From: Dorea sp. AF36-15AT
GTDB taxonomy: Bacteria; Bacillota; Clostridia; Lachnospirales; Lachnospiraceae
Direction: 5' to 3'
Assembly (NCBI RefSeq): GCF_003477705.1
Contig: NZ_QUDV01000007.1
Span: 62,001-126,000 of the forward strand
Length of the DNA stretch: 64,000 bases
The position numbers and the translations under genes were made by a program. This document shows, piece by piece, positions 16,222 to 24,758 of the stretch. Each line of letters opens with the position of its first letter. Position 1 is the first letter of the stretch. Below the pieces are notes generated by a model. The model was not told the DNA's origin and made no database searches. It was given only the letters and a program-made list of their open reading frames with translations.

Positions 16222-17553
16222 ATGAACATCCAATTGTCGGAACATTTCACTTATCGCAAATTATTACGCTTTGTATTGCCATCCATTGTAATGATGATCT
16301 TTACATCCATTTACAGCGTTGTGGATGGTCTGTTTGTATCCAACTTTGTTGGGAAAAGTGCCTTTGCGGCAATCAATCTGATGATGCCGTTTCTTATGGG
16401 TATCAGTGCGCTTGGATTTATGATCGGTACCGGAGGCAGTGCTCTCGTTGCGAAAACTCTTGGAGAAGGTAAAAAAGAAAAAGCCAATGAATATTTTTCC
16501 ATGCTGGTCTATATTACACTGGCCGGCGGGCTGATCATCGCCATACTCAGTGCATTTGCAATGCGTCCTGTCGCAATTATCCTTGGAGCCCGCGGCGAAC
16601 TGCTGAAAAACTGTGTTCTGTACGGAAGAATTCTCTGCATCTCACTGACCTGTTTCATGCTGCAGAATGTATTCCAGAGCTTCTTTGTAGCTGCCGAAAA
16701 GCCCCACCTCGGTCTGCGCGTTGTTGTAATTGCCGGTGTTACCAACATGCTTCTGGATTTTCTGTTCGTAGCCGTGTTGCATTGGGGACTTGCAGGTGCC
16801 GCGATTGCTACTGTCTGTGGCGAATTGATCGGAGGTATCTTTCCGATTTTCTACTTTGGGCACAAAAATTCCAGCCTGCTGAAGCTTGGAAAAACACATT
16901 TTTACCCAAAAATTTTATTAAAGACCTGTACCAATGGTTCTTCCGAGCTTATGACTAACCTGTCAAGTTCACTGGTCAACTCGCTGTATAATCTACAGCT
17001 TATGAAATTCGCAGGTGAGGACGGCGTTGCTGCCTATGGTACGATCATGTATGTTAATTTCATCTTCGCCGCCATTTATTTTGGTTACTCTATCGGAAGT
17101 GCACCGTTGGTCAGCTATCATCACGGTGCTGCAAACCACGATGAATTGAAGAATCTGTTCCACAAAAGTGTCCGTCTGATCAGCACCTGGGCAATATCGC
17201 TATTTGTACTGGCTCAGCTGATCGCATCACCACTGGCATCCCTGTTTGTTGGCTACGATCCGGCACTCTTCGAGTTGACACGCATGGGATTCCGAATCTA
17301 CTGCTTTGCTTTCCTGATCAACGGATTTAACATCTACGGTTCTGCGTTCTTTACCGCATTGAACAATGGTCTGCTATCCGCATTAATCTCTTTCCTGCGG
17401 ACACTGGTATTCCAGATGGCAGCCATTCTGATTCTGCCGCTGATCTTTGGCATCAACGGAATCTGGTATTCCATTACCGTTGCGGAACTGCTGACACTGT
17501 GCGTTACAGCGACATTTATTGTGCGGAAGAGAAATACGTATCATTATTTTTAA
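16222..17553 (+). CDS. MATE family efflux transporter
   Basis: 443-residue membrane protein with 12 predicted helices in two similar halves. MATE hallmarks: FVLPSIVMMIFTSIYSVVDGLFVSNFVG near the N-terminus, GTGGSALVAKTLGEGKKEKAN, and the second-half equivalent FGYSIGSAPLVSYHHGAANHDELKN. Cation-coupled export of drugs or metabolites; substrate unknown. Monocistronic, start ATG ten bases after GGAGG. A stem TCCACGAAA/TTTCGTGGA (17584-17621) lies between it and the convergent fusion gene. Confidence 0.92.
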   Translation: MNIQLSEHFTYRKLLRFVLPSIVMMIFTSIYSVVDGLFVSNFVGKSAFAAINLMMPFLMGISALGFMIGTGGSALVAKTLGEGKKEKANEYFSMLVYITLAGGLIIAILSAFAMRPVAIILGARGELLKNCVLYGRILCISLTCFMLQNVFQSFFVAAEKPHLGLRVVVIAGVTNMLLDFLFVAVLHWGLAGAAIATVCGELIGGIFPIFYFGHKNSSLLKLGKTHFYPKILLKTCTNGSSELMTNLSSSLVNSLYNLQLMKFAGEDGVAAYGTIMYVNFIFAAIYFGYSIGSAPLVSYHHGAANHDELKNLFHKSVRLISTWAISLFVLAQLIASPLASLFVGYDPALFELTRMGFRIYCFAFLINGFNIYGSAFFTALNNGLLSALISFLRTLVFQMAAILILPLIFGINGIWYSITVAELLTLCVTATFIVRKRNTYHYF

Positions 17554-17607
17554 CTTTATTTTTGTGTTATACTGATTATAGTTTCCACGAAAGATAAGCA
17601 ACAGGTT

Positions 17608-18645
17608 TTATTTTTCGTGGATCTGTTTGCCACTCATATGTTCAATCGTAATCTCATAAAGCTGTACTGCTTTGATATCCGCTGCTATCTCGGCATCTAT
17701 TTCTTCTTTTGTTGGATAATATTTTTCAGCAAGCTCCCGTACCTTTGCCTCTGTAATCCCACTATCTTCAATCAGATGGCATCTGCCAAATATAACCACA
17801 CTCTGCAGATACGGTGCCCAGTCGCCTTCTTCATGCACTTCATTTCCATAGACTGTAAAACATACCTTATCATCCTTTTTCAGCGCATCTACTTTGTGTC
17901 CCGCTTTCGCTCCATGAAAATAAATCTTTTCACTCTCCGGTTCATAAAAATAATTAATCGGAAATGCAAATGGATACCCGTCATCCCCATTTACTGCCAG
18001 GACTGCCCGTTTTTCGTGTAACAGCAGTTTCTTTGCATCTTTCTCTGAAATCATACGTTTCTTTCTTCTGATTGGTCTGAACATTTTAATTTTCTCCCTT
18101 CGTTCATGTCGCATTTTCCACTGATTTCCCGTCATATAATTTGTATGTTCCACTCGTACTTCATTTAACAACGGTACCGGCACTTCGTCACAGGTATGAT
18201 GATATAAAAATCCAAGCTTTTCCTGTACCCTTTTAGACTTTTCATTCCCATCATAATATCTGCACCAGATTGTTGTCATTCCGAGGTCTTCAAATCCACG
18301 ATGGATCAGTTCTTCCGCCGCCTCAGGTATATAACCTCTACCCCAGAATGGCTTTCCAAGCCAGTATCCAAGCTCACACTCCTTGTCCTGCTCTGTCATA
18401 TCTGTACTGCCATTCAGTTTCAATTCAATCGCACCGATTGCCTGATCGGTTCCCTTTTCGCAGACTGCATAGCACTCTTTTCCCTGAAATACATTTTGTA
18501 TTACTTCACGGCTCTCCGCAATATTCTGATGCACCGGCCATCCTGCACTTGGTCCGATATCCGGATCTTTTGCGTATTCATAAAGGCTCTCTGCATCAGT
18601 CTCTTTCCACGGACGAAGAATCAGTCTCTCAGTAGTTAATATCAT
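17608..18645 (-). CDS. GNAT acetyltransferase fused to a pyridoxamine-phosphate-oxidase-like (NimA-type) flavin domain
   Basis: 345 residues from ATG 18645 (after AAGGGGG). Residues about 1-175 are a RimJ/RimL-type N-acetyltransferase (TTERLILRPWKETDAESLYEYA; ELGYWLGKPFWGRGYIPEAAEELI). Residues about 190-345 are a split-barrel FMN-binding domain of the nitroimidazole-resistance group, starting MFRPIRRKKRMISEK and including FPINYFYEPESEKIYFHGAKAGHK and DKVCFTVYGNEV. The second domain begins exactly as the stand-alone family does, with its own Met (18082-18084) preceded by AAGGGAG, so it may also be made separately. Substrates of both domains are unknown. Confidence 0.85.
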   Translation of the reverse strand: MILTTERLILRPWKETDAESLYEYAKDPDIGPSAGWPVHQNIAESREVIQNVFQGKECYAVCEKGTDQAIGAIELKLNGSTDMTEQDKECELGYWLGKPFWGRGYIPEAAEELIHRGFEDLGMTTIWCRYYDGNEKSKRVQEKLGFLYHHTCDEVPVPLLNEVRVEHTNYMTGNQWKMRHERREKIKMFRPIRRKKRMISEKDAKKLLLHEKRAVLAVNGDDGYPFAFPINYFYEPESEKIYFHGAKAGHKVDALKKDDKVCFTVYGNEVHEEGDWAPYLQSVVIFGRCHLIEDSGITEAKVRELAEKYYPTKEEIDAEIAADIKAVQLYEITIEHMSGKQIHEK

Positions 18646-18676
18646 AAGCTTCCCCCTTTTATTTTGCACATGCATA

Positions 18677-19219
18677 TTATTTCTCAATCTTCATCAGAAT
18701 CTGCTTTATTTCCTCCAGATTCTCTGCAAAATATATTCCTTCCTGACGTTCTTTTGTAGAAAGTCCCTTTTCGATCATATGCTCCAGTAATTCTTTCAGA
18801 CTGTTATAATAACCGTTCAGATTGTACAAAATGCAGGGCGCCTCCAGATGCTTCAAAGACACCTTGGACATCACTTCCGCAATCTCTTCTAATGTCCCGG
18901 TTCCTCCCGGAAAAGCAATAAATGCATCTCCAAGCTCGATCATTTTCGCTTTCCGTTCTTCCATATTTTTTGTCACAATCAATTCTGTCAGCTTCTCATA
19001 TTGCACTGCTGCATCGATAAAAAACTGCGGTTCTACACCGGTTGCCTCACCACCGGCCTCTATAACGCTTTCCGCAAGTTCTCCCATAAGCCCAGACTTG
19101 GAACCACCATACACTAATACATGCCCACTTGTTCCAATCCAGTCCCCCAGTTCTCTGACTGCCTCGCCAAGCCTATAATCATTGCCTTCATTTGCGCCAA
19201 GATATACTGTAATATTCAT
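18677..19219 (-). CDS. LOG family protein (cytokinin riboside 5'-monophosphate phosphoribohydrolase-like)
   Basis: 180 residues from ATG 19219, seven bases after AAGGAT. A Rossmann-like fold with GGSKSGLMGELAES (about 38-51) and the diagnostic PGGTGTLEEI (about 107-116) of TIGR00730/'lysine decarboxylase-like' proteins. These hydrolyse nucleoside 5'-monophosphates to the base and ribose 5-phosphate; the bacterial physiological role is unclear. It lies in a same-strand run of small metabolic genes, 31 bp upstream of the GNAT fusion. Confidence 0.88.
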   Translation of the reverse strand: MNITVYLGANEGNDYRLGEAVRELGDWIGTSGHVLVYGGSKSGLMGELAESVIEAGGEATGVEPQFFIDAAVQYEKLTELIVTKNMEERKAKMIELGDAFIAFPGGTGTLEEIAEVMSKVSLKHLEAPCILYNLNGYYNSLKELLEHMIEKGLSTKERQEGIYFAENLEEIKQILMKIEK

Positions 19220-19270
19220 AGAGTCTATCCTTTCATCTTCTCCGTAATCTAACCGACACATTTCACGGTA

Positions 19271-19891
19271 TTATATCCCATACTTTTCAAGATTAACTTT
19301 CCCATCAATCACTTCGACTCCATCCGCTTCCAGCAATTCTTTCTGTACACTGCCTCCGCCAAATGCAAATGCTCCGGCAAGTTCTCCTTTGGAATTCACC
19401 ACCCGGAAGCATGGAATATGCTCAGGATCCGGATTCTTATGAAGCGCATTCCCCACCGCTCTTGACATCCGAGGATTGCCTGCCATCTCTGCAATCTTCC
19501 CATATGTCGCAACATGGCCTTGGGGAATCCGTTTGACCGCTTCGTATATCCGTTTTGTCGGACTGTCCGTGACCAGATCATAACTCTCCGATATCATTCT
19601 CTGAATCTCTTTATCCGGTATCGTACCATCCAGAATAATGGTATTCCAATGCTCCTTATTCTGATGATATCCTGCGATCACAGCATCATATGTATTCCGC
19701 CAGAAGTCCCTCCATTCCGGATCAACTTTCACATTCAGATTTGTATAACCTTCGCGCTCATAAATCCATAAAAAAGCTTTTTTGCTTCCCTTAACTCTCA
19801 CCAATTGCCAATTCGGATCACGAAACGGTCTTTCTTCATATACATTTGGAAATGACATACCAAATTCCAGTGCTTCCTCTCTTGTCATCAT
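19271..19891 (-). CDS. YjbR/MmcQ domain fused to MGMT-like alkyltransferase domain
   Basis: 206 residues. Residues about 1-115 are a MmcQ/YjbR 'CyaY-like' DNA-binding domain (FGMSFPNVYEERPFRDPNWQL; NVKVDPEWRD; HWNTIILDGTIPDKEIQRMISES). Residues about 120-205 are the DNA-binding half of O6-alkylguanine-DNA alkyltransferase (IYEAVKRIPQGHVATYGKIAEMAG; MSRAVGNALHKNP). The active-site motif, normally PCHRV, reads IPCFRVV: the Cys is kept but the His is Phe, so repair activity is uncertain and it may be a damage-recognising alkyltransferase-like protein. Confidence 0.85.
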   Translation of the reverse strand: MMTREEALEFGMSFPNVYEERPFRDPNWQLVRVKGSKKAFLWIYEREGYTNLNVKVDPEWRDFWRNTYDAVIAGYHQNKEHWNTIILDGTIPDKEIQRMISESYDLVTDSPTKRIYEAVKRIPQGHVATYGKIAEMAGNPRMSRAVGNALHKNPDPEHIPCFRVVNSKGELAGAFAFGGGSVQKELLEADGVEVIDGKVNLEKYGI

Positions 19892-19904
19892 AGTCTGTTC
19901 TTCC

Positions 19905-20492
19905 TTATTTACTCTGCAAATATCCTATTTTATCAGCATCCGTGATCGGTCTGAGCACCCGGCACGGATTACCAACTGCAATTACATTGTCCGGTATATT
20001 TTTCGTTACAATACTTCCGGCTCCAATCACTACATTATCGCCAATCGTAACGCCTGCCATAATCTTCACATCTCCGCCAAGCCACACATTTTTACCAATA
20101 TGAACCGGTGCGCTCATGCATCCGCCCACAATCCGCTCATCCGCATCAATCGAATGATTAACCGCATAGATACCAATGTTCGGTCCAAGCAGTGAATTGG
20201 CACCGATCACAACTTCCGCACAGTCCAAAATCACACAGCCGAAATTGATATATACATTATCTTCAATCACAATATTTTTACCGAACTCACAATGAAAATC
20301 TGGTTCGATCCACACATCTTTGCCAACGTTCTTGAACAAATCCGTCATAAGCTGTTTTCTTAGATCTGTTTCATCGTCCTCTGTTTTGTTATATGCTCGG
20401 AACAGCTTTTTTGCCTCTACTCTGCGTCGGAACAAATCATCGTCAAAATCATTATATATTTGTCCACTTTGCAATTTTTCCCACTCTGTCAT
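19905..20492 (-). CDS. Sugar O-acetyltransferase (maltose/galactoside acetyltransferase family)
   Basis: 195 residues. An N-terminal Mac domain (MTEWEKLQSGQIYNDFDDDLFRRR...AKKLFRAYN) is followed by a left-handed beta-helix of hexapeptide repeats (GKNIVIEDNVYINFGCVILDCAEVVIGANSLLGPNIGIY), with the likely catalytic His in NHSIDADER, ending in VTKNIPDNVIAVGNPCRVLR. Acetyl-CoA-dependent acetylation of sugars, probably for detoxification. Start ATG seven bases after GGAGG. Confidence 0.92.
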   Translation of the reverse strand: MTEWEKLQSGQIYNDFDDDLFRRRVEAKKLFRAYNKTEDDETDLRKQLMTDLFKNVGKDVWIEPDFHCEFGKNIVIEDNVYINFGCVILDCAEVVIGANSLLGPNIGIYAVNHSIDADERIVGGCMSAPVHIGKNVWLGGDVKIMAGVTIGDNVVIGAGSIVTKNIPDNVIAVGNPCRVLRPITDADKIGYLQSK

Positions 20493-20510
20493 AGCTATGC
20501 CTCCCTTAAC

Positions 20511-20999
20511 TCAGACATGAAACACCTCTTTCGCAATCGTTTTACCGCTTGCTGTCTTCATAATCTTATCCATAAAATCACTGATATTCTGTTTACTATA
20601 TCCACTTTCACAGGCATTCACAATATAATCTGCTTCTATCAGAATCTGATAATCGATTCCATCAATATCCGTGTATGTATGATGATGTCCTACCAGATAT
20701 GCCACACGCTCAATCTGTTCTTTCGTCATGCCTGTATCCGAAAGAAAATCTGTCACTAATGGGATTCCTTCTTCTTCCTGATGCTTGCCATTGGTATTGC
20801 CATACTTTTCCCTGCATAACGGGCAGGCAATATCATGCGTAATCGCTGCCACTTCAAGAATATACTGCGTCTCTGGGTCTATCTGTTCCAGTTCGCCAAT
20901 CATTTTTGCATACGACCACACATGCAAAAAGTGATCAATATCATGTATATTTCCATTTGAAAAAGTTATCATTTTCTTCATAATCTCTGCAATTGTCAT
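20511..20999 (-). CDS. HD domain phosphohydrolase
   Basis: 162 residues. Metal-binding residues of an HD fold are visible: H in HDIDHFLHVWSYAK (about 18-31), the HD pair in AAITHDIACPLC (about 51-62), HH in LVGHHHTYTD, and D in IEADYIVNACE. It is a small stand-alone hydrolase of the type annotated as HD-superfamily phosphohydrolase; substrate unknown. Start ATG after GAGGTG. Confidence 0.85.
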   Translation of the reverse strand: MTIAEIMKKMITFSNGNIHDIDHFLHVWSYAKMIGELEQIDPETQYILEVAAITHDIACPLCREKYGNTNGKHQEEEGIPLVTDFLSDTGMTKEQIERVAYLVGHHHTYTDIDGIDYQILIEADYIVNACESGYSKQNISDFMDKIMKTASGKTIAKEVFHV

Positions 21000-21034
21000 A
21001 ATCTGTCACCTCATTTATCTAATCTATCGTCGAA

Positions 21035-21784
21035 TCACAACTTCTCAAAGTAATATCTTTCCTTCTTCGAACTCTTTTTACCGTACTCAATTGCCTTCTC
21101 CGGACAGTAACTAATGCACGCCATACAATGTGTACATCTCCTGCCCCAGACCAGCTTACTATTTTCCAATGTGATATTGTTTAACGGACATAGCTTTACA
21201 CATTTTCCACATCCAATACAATCATCACTGACATGAAATGCTTTAGCTTTTACGCATAAAGGATAAAACAGCTTGTTTACAGGTCCGCTCATAACACGGT
21301 CATACAGATTATTGCGAGGTGCCGCAAATGCATGTCCGGCTACAATCTGTCTGCACACATTATCTATCACAGGTTCCGCATCCGATACGATCTGTCTTGC
21401 TTTCTCCGTTTCAGGTGTATGAAACAGCGCAATATAATTTTCCGGCATCACGATCTGTGCTGTTCCCATATAATCAAAGTCCTTTTCCTCACACAACAGC
21501 CGATTATATTTTGCCGCATTACCAATCTCAGCACCACAGCTCATTACAAACCACACCTGCCTGACACCTTGAAAATGTGTTTTTCTGATCCAATCCCGCA
21601 CAAGCCATGGAATTCTCCATGCATATGTCGGTGTAACGACAACAAGACGGTCATTCACTTGTATAGTTCTTGTGTCACATCTCTTAATCTTATCGTTTGC
21701 ATCAATCAATTCATCACGAATATTATCTGCGATCCTCTTCGCAATGTAACGACTGTTTCCTGTTCCCGAAAAGTATATAATCAT
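21035..21784 (-). CDS. EFR1 family ferredoxin-flavodoxin protein
   Basis: 249 residues from ATG 21784, eight bases after AGGAGG. A flavodoxin-like N-terminal domain (MIIYFSGTGNSRYIAKRIAD, about 1-170) is followed by two [4Fe-4S] motifs, CIGCGKCVKLCPLNN and CTHCMACISYCPEKA (about 190-240). It probably moves electrons between a flavin and iron-sulphur clusters in anaerobic metabolism; the partner is unknown. A longer frame to 21859 overlaps the ATPase gene and lacks a better start. Confidence 0.9.
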   Translation of the reverse strand: MIIYFSGTGNSRYIAKRIADNIRDELIDANDKIKRCDTRTIQVNDRLVVVTPTYAWRIPWLVRDWIRKTHFQGVRQVWFVMSCGAEIGNAAKYNRLLCEEKDFDYMGTAQIVMPENYIALFHTPETEKARQIVSDAEPVIDNVCRQIVAGHAFAAPRNNLYDRVMSGPVNKLFYPLCVKAKAFHVSDDCIGCGKCVKLCPLNNITLENSKLVWGRRCTHCMACISYCPEKAIEYGKKSSKKERYYFEKL

Positions 21785-21825
21785 ATCCTGCACCTCCTGT
21801 AATTCCAATTTTGTGCAATCAATAT

Positions 21826-23154
21826 TTATAAAAATGGCACCATATAAACTGGCATGCAAAAAATATCCTGATCTTTACTCATATCTTTTGTATAAACCAA
21901 ATATCTCTTTAATATCCTACTTGAATATTTTTCCGTAAACACGTCAAGTGATTTATGGGTTTTATATCCGGACGATTTCACCTCTATAGGCACTATTTTA
22001 TTCTTTCTTGCCAAAATAAAATCTATTTCATAATTATGTTTTGACTTTTCATTCATAATCGTGTGATAGAATAACTCATTTCCATTTGATGCCAGACACT
22101 GAGCTACAATATTTTCATATAAATATCCTAGATTTACACTTAACTTATCACTTAACAGTTTCTCATAAATCTCATTTTCCGTAAAATCTTTATCCTTAAA
22201 CATTAATGTTACAAACAACCCTGTATCACTTAAAAATAATTTAAACTTTGATAAATCCTTTGTATTTGCCATACCGATATCTGGATCATTTGTATTATAC
22301 GCAACCAGTACTGTCTTTGAATCTTTCAATTCTGCAATCAGTTCTAATATTTTATCTTGTTTCTCACCATTTAACACACTACTCGTCTGATATCTGGCTG
22401 CATTTTTATTTAACTGAGCCGGAACTGCATCAAATAACATTGCTAAACGTCCCGTCGGATCAATTTTTGCGAAATCACTTTCATACAAATTTAGTATATC
22501 TCTCTTTATTTCATCTACTTTTCTAAAATTATTCGTTTCAATGTAAGCTGATACTGCCTGTGGCATTCCGCCAACTAACATATATAAGCGGAATTGTCTT
22601 AACTGCTTACGATTAATTGAATCTCCTAATCCCTGATTCATATCAAAACACTTTTTCAATAATGAAAATGTTGCTGTATCTCCAATCGCCCATAAAAATT
22701 CCTCATAATCCATTGGATACATGCTGATTTTTCTTTCCTCACTAGGGATTAAAATATCTTTCACATTTTTCTTAATCGAAATAAGTGATCCGGTTTCAAT
22801 GTAATCATATCTGTGATCGGCAACCAATGCTTTAATGGCTTGACGCGCCGGTGGGCAAAGTTGAACCTCATCGAATATAATAACTGATTTTCTTTCTTTT
22901 AAATCCACTTTATATTGTAATTGTAACTGTAGAAACAAAAAATTCAAATCTGAAACATCCTCAAAAAGCTCTCTGGTTTCTTTTGACGCTCTTGAAAAAT
23001 CTATCAATATATAGCTTTCATATTCATTTTTTGCAAATTCTTCAACTACTGTGGACTTACCAATTCGTCTTGCTCCTTCAATCAAAAGGGCTGTTTTCCC
23101 ATCCGACTCTTTTTTCCATTCTTGCATTTTACTATATATTTTACGCTTAAACAT
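21826..23154 (-). CDS. ATP-binding protein, AAA_14/DUF4143 family
   Basis: 442 residues. Walker A GARRIGKST (about 27-35), Walker B KSVIIFDEVQLCPPA, sensor-like YIETGSLISIKKNVKDIL, then the MYPMDYEEFLWA segment typical of this group. A C-terminal DUF4143 domain (about 210-400) ends with a restriction-nuclease-like core EIDFILARKNKIVPIEVKSSG. These ATPases are common in Clostridia and of unknown role, often frequently duplicated. Upstream lie three TTTCCGC iterons (23191-23263). Start ATG nine bases after AGGAG. Confidence 0.9.
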   Translation of the reverse strand: MFKRKIYSKMQEWKKESDGKTALLIEGARRIGKSTVVEEFAKNEYESYILIDFSRASKETRELFEDVSDLNFLFLQLQLQYKVDLKERKSVIIFDEVQLCPPARQAIKALVADHRYDYIETGSLISIKKNVKDILIPSEERKISMYPMDYEEFLWAIGDTATFSLLKKCFDMNQGLGDSINRKQLRQFRLYMLVGGMPQAVSAYIETNNFRKVDEIKRDILNLYESDFAKIDPTGRLAMLFDAVPAQLNKNAARYQTSSVLNGEKQDKILELIAELKDSKTVLVAYNTNDPDIGMANTKDLSKFKLFLSDTGLFVTLMFKDKDFTENEIYEKLLSDKLSVNLGYLYENIVAQCLASNGNELFYHTIMNEKSKHNYEIDFILARKNKIVPIEVKSSGYKTHKSLDVFTEKYSSRILKRYLVYTKDMSKDQDIFCMPVYMVPFL

Positions 23155-23190
23155 GAGATGTTTCTCCTTTCACATTTTTATTTTAGCACA

Positions 23191-23268
23191 TTTCCGCATT
23201 TTTCTATATGGAATTTTATAGTATTTCCGCATTTTTCATTCTTATATTTCACCTTGTTTCCGCGTTTT
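23191..23268 (-). repeat. Three iterons spaced exactly 33 bp upstream of the ATPase gene
   Basis: TTTCCGCATTTTT at 23191 and 23224, and TTTCCGCGTTTT at 23257, each 33 bp apart (about three helical turns). On the minus strand these read AAAATGCGGAAA and end just before AT-rich -10-like sequences. Candidate operator for the ATPase gene or another regulator. Confidence 0.65.
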
Positions 23269-23275
23269 GTTTTAT

Positions 23276-23321
23276 TAAAAAGTCTCATATCCATCATCTT
23301 TATAATGCAGACATAAGACTT
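23276..23321 (-). terminator. Intrinsic terminator after nudC
   Basis: On the minus strand AAGTCTTATGTC (23310-23321) pairs with GATATGAGACTT (23280-23291) through 12 pairs including two G-U, followed by T5. Confidence 0.75.
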
Positions 23322-23378
23322 GTTAAAATAATTCAGTGTGTCAGCTCCGTTCTATTTACGTGCTAAAAAATGTGTAAT

Positions 23379-24224
23379 TTATACTTCATACCCTTCTTTA
23401 AATCTGCGCATCATCTCATTCGTCAGACTAAAGTTTCCCGGCTGAAGCACAATCTCTTCTCTCTGTACCCACTCCGCATATTTTAACTCATGGCGGTCCA
23501 TGGTAATGGTATCATCCCCATCTACTTCACAGTAGAACCCAAGGAGAAGGTCATTCGCAGTTCCCCACGGCTGTGACTTATAATAATGGATATTTTTGAC
23601 CTTAATTCCGGCTTCTTCCATTACTTCACGCATAACCGTTTCTTCTGCCGTTTCTCCAATCTCTGTAAAACCGGCAATCAGCGCATTATGTGCAAATCCG
23701 GTGCGATATTTGGTAAGTAATAATTTATCTCCATTTTTCACACCCACGATAACCGCCGGCATAATTCTTGGATACGCTATATATCCACAAGACGGACAGC
23801 TCATTGCACGTTCCTTATCATGAGGCACCATCTTCGTGCCGCATCTTCCGCAAAAGCAGGCATCTCTGTACCAATCTGACAGATGCTTCGCTGTCGTAGC
23901 TGCAAAGACTTCCTCACAAGGTCCCTTGCTTTCTTTACGTATACTTCTTTCCTCAACGTATGAATATCCCTCTGGTATCGAATCTTCCGAAAGTTCTTTA
24001 TTCCACAGAAAATATTCTCTGTTGTCCACCTTAAACAGATAGGTATATTCCAATTCCTCCGGCAGTTCCTTTTTTATCGGAAATGCTACGATGCCGTTAT
24101 CAAACTGCTCTGTGTGAACCAGTACTTTCCCATTAGAAATATTTAAAATAGGACTGCTTTCCTGCACTCTGGCAGACGGATTGTATTCATTGTGTAATTT
24201 GTGTGGATAAATGTCTTGTATCAT
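23379..24224 (-). CDS. nudC: NAD(+) diphosphatase / deNADding enzyme, Nudix family
   Basis: 281 residues if it starts at ATG 24224 (after AAGGAA); upstream in-frame ATGs have worse sites. It has the NudC architecture: an N-terminal NUDIX-like domain, a four-Cys zinc ribbon (CGRCG at about 140, CPSCGYIAYPR), and a catalytic Nudix box (GFTEIGETAEETVMREVMEEAGI, split here as G-x5-E-x7-REVMEEAGI), followed by the NudC-type SQPWGTANDLLLGFY. Hydrolyses NADH to NMNH and AMP and can remove NAD caps from RNA. Confidence 0.9.
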   Translation of the reverse strand: MIQDIYPHKLHNEYNPSARVQESSPILNISNGKVLVHTEQFDNGIVAFPIKKELPEELEYTYLFKVDNREYFLWNKELSEDSIPEGYSYVEERSIRKESKGPCEEVFAATTAKHLSDWYRDACFCGRCGTKMVPHDKERAMSCPSCGYIAYPRIMPAVIVGVKNGDKLLLTKYRTGFAHNALIAGFTEIGETAEETVMREVMEEAGIKVKNIHYYKSQPWGTANDLLLGFYCEVDGDDTITMDRHELKYAEWVQREEIVLQPGNFSLTNEMMRRFKEGYEV

Positions 24225-24369
24225 CGGTATCTTAATTCCTTTCATTTTTTGTATTCTACTCAAATGATGTCTACGGATTGTTTCGCGTTTCATGCTCCCA
24301 CAATCCTGACATCAATTATATACCAATTTAATCATTTAAAAAACCCTTGACACTGCATATCTGTTCGCT

Positions 24370-24395
24370 TATTATATAGATGACCGATATATAGA
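24370..24395 (+). promoter_or_regulatory. PadR promoter and operator repeats
   Basis: TTGACA (about 24347-24352), 17-bp spacer, TATTAT (about 24370-24375), followed by three (C)GATATATA-like repeats with a 15-bp period up to 24408. PadR repressors bind AT-rich repeats over their own promoter, so autoregulation is likely. Confidence 0.65.
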
Positions 24396-24425
24396 TTATC
24401 GATATATAAATGGGAGGTGAATCAA

Positions 24426-24755
24426 TTGGCTATTGAAAAATCATTAGTTTCAGGAAGTATGACAATGCTTATTTTAAAATTATTATCCGAAAAGGATATG
24501 TATGGCTACGAAATGATCGACACTCTACGTCAGAAATCACAGAATGTATTTGAAATGAAAGCCGGCACTTTATACCCGCTTCTTCATAGTCTGGAAGATA
24601 AAGGACTACTCACCGTATACAAACAGGCAGCTGGTGGGAAGACGAGAAAATATTATTCACTTACCAAAGATGGTAAAGGACTCCTGGAAAAGAAAACCGC
24701 AGAATGGAAAGAATATGCAACCGCAGTTGAACATGTACTTGCATTGGAGGTATAA
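24426..24755 (+). CDS. PadR family transcriptional regulator
   Basis: 109 residues from TTG 24426, eight bases after GGGAGG; the GTG at 24417 lies inside that site. Winged-helix PadR domain: MTMLILKLLSEKDMYGYEMID, the MKAGTLYPLLHSLEDKGLLTVYK recognition region (about 44-66), and TRKYYSLTKDGKGLLEKK. It is separated by three bases from the membrane protein gene downstream, with which it forms a two-gene operon. Such PadR proteins respond to envelope stress or small molecules. Confidence 0.92.
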   Translation: MAIEKSLVSGSMTMLILKLLSEKDMYGYEMIDTLRQKSQNVFEMKAGTLYPLLHSLEDKGLLTVYKQAAGGKTRKYYSLTKDGKGLLEKKTAEWKEYATAVEHVLALEV

Positions 24756-24758
24756 CTT

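Noticed and set aside
21785..21859. Upstream extension of the EFR1 gene
   Set aside because: Lies inside the ATPase gene and the ATG at 21784 has a perfect AGGAGG.
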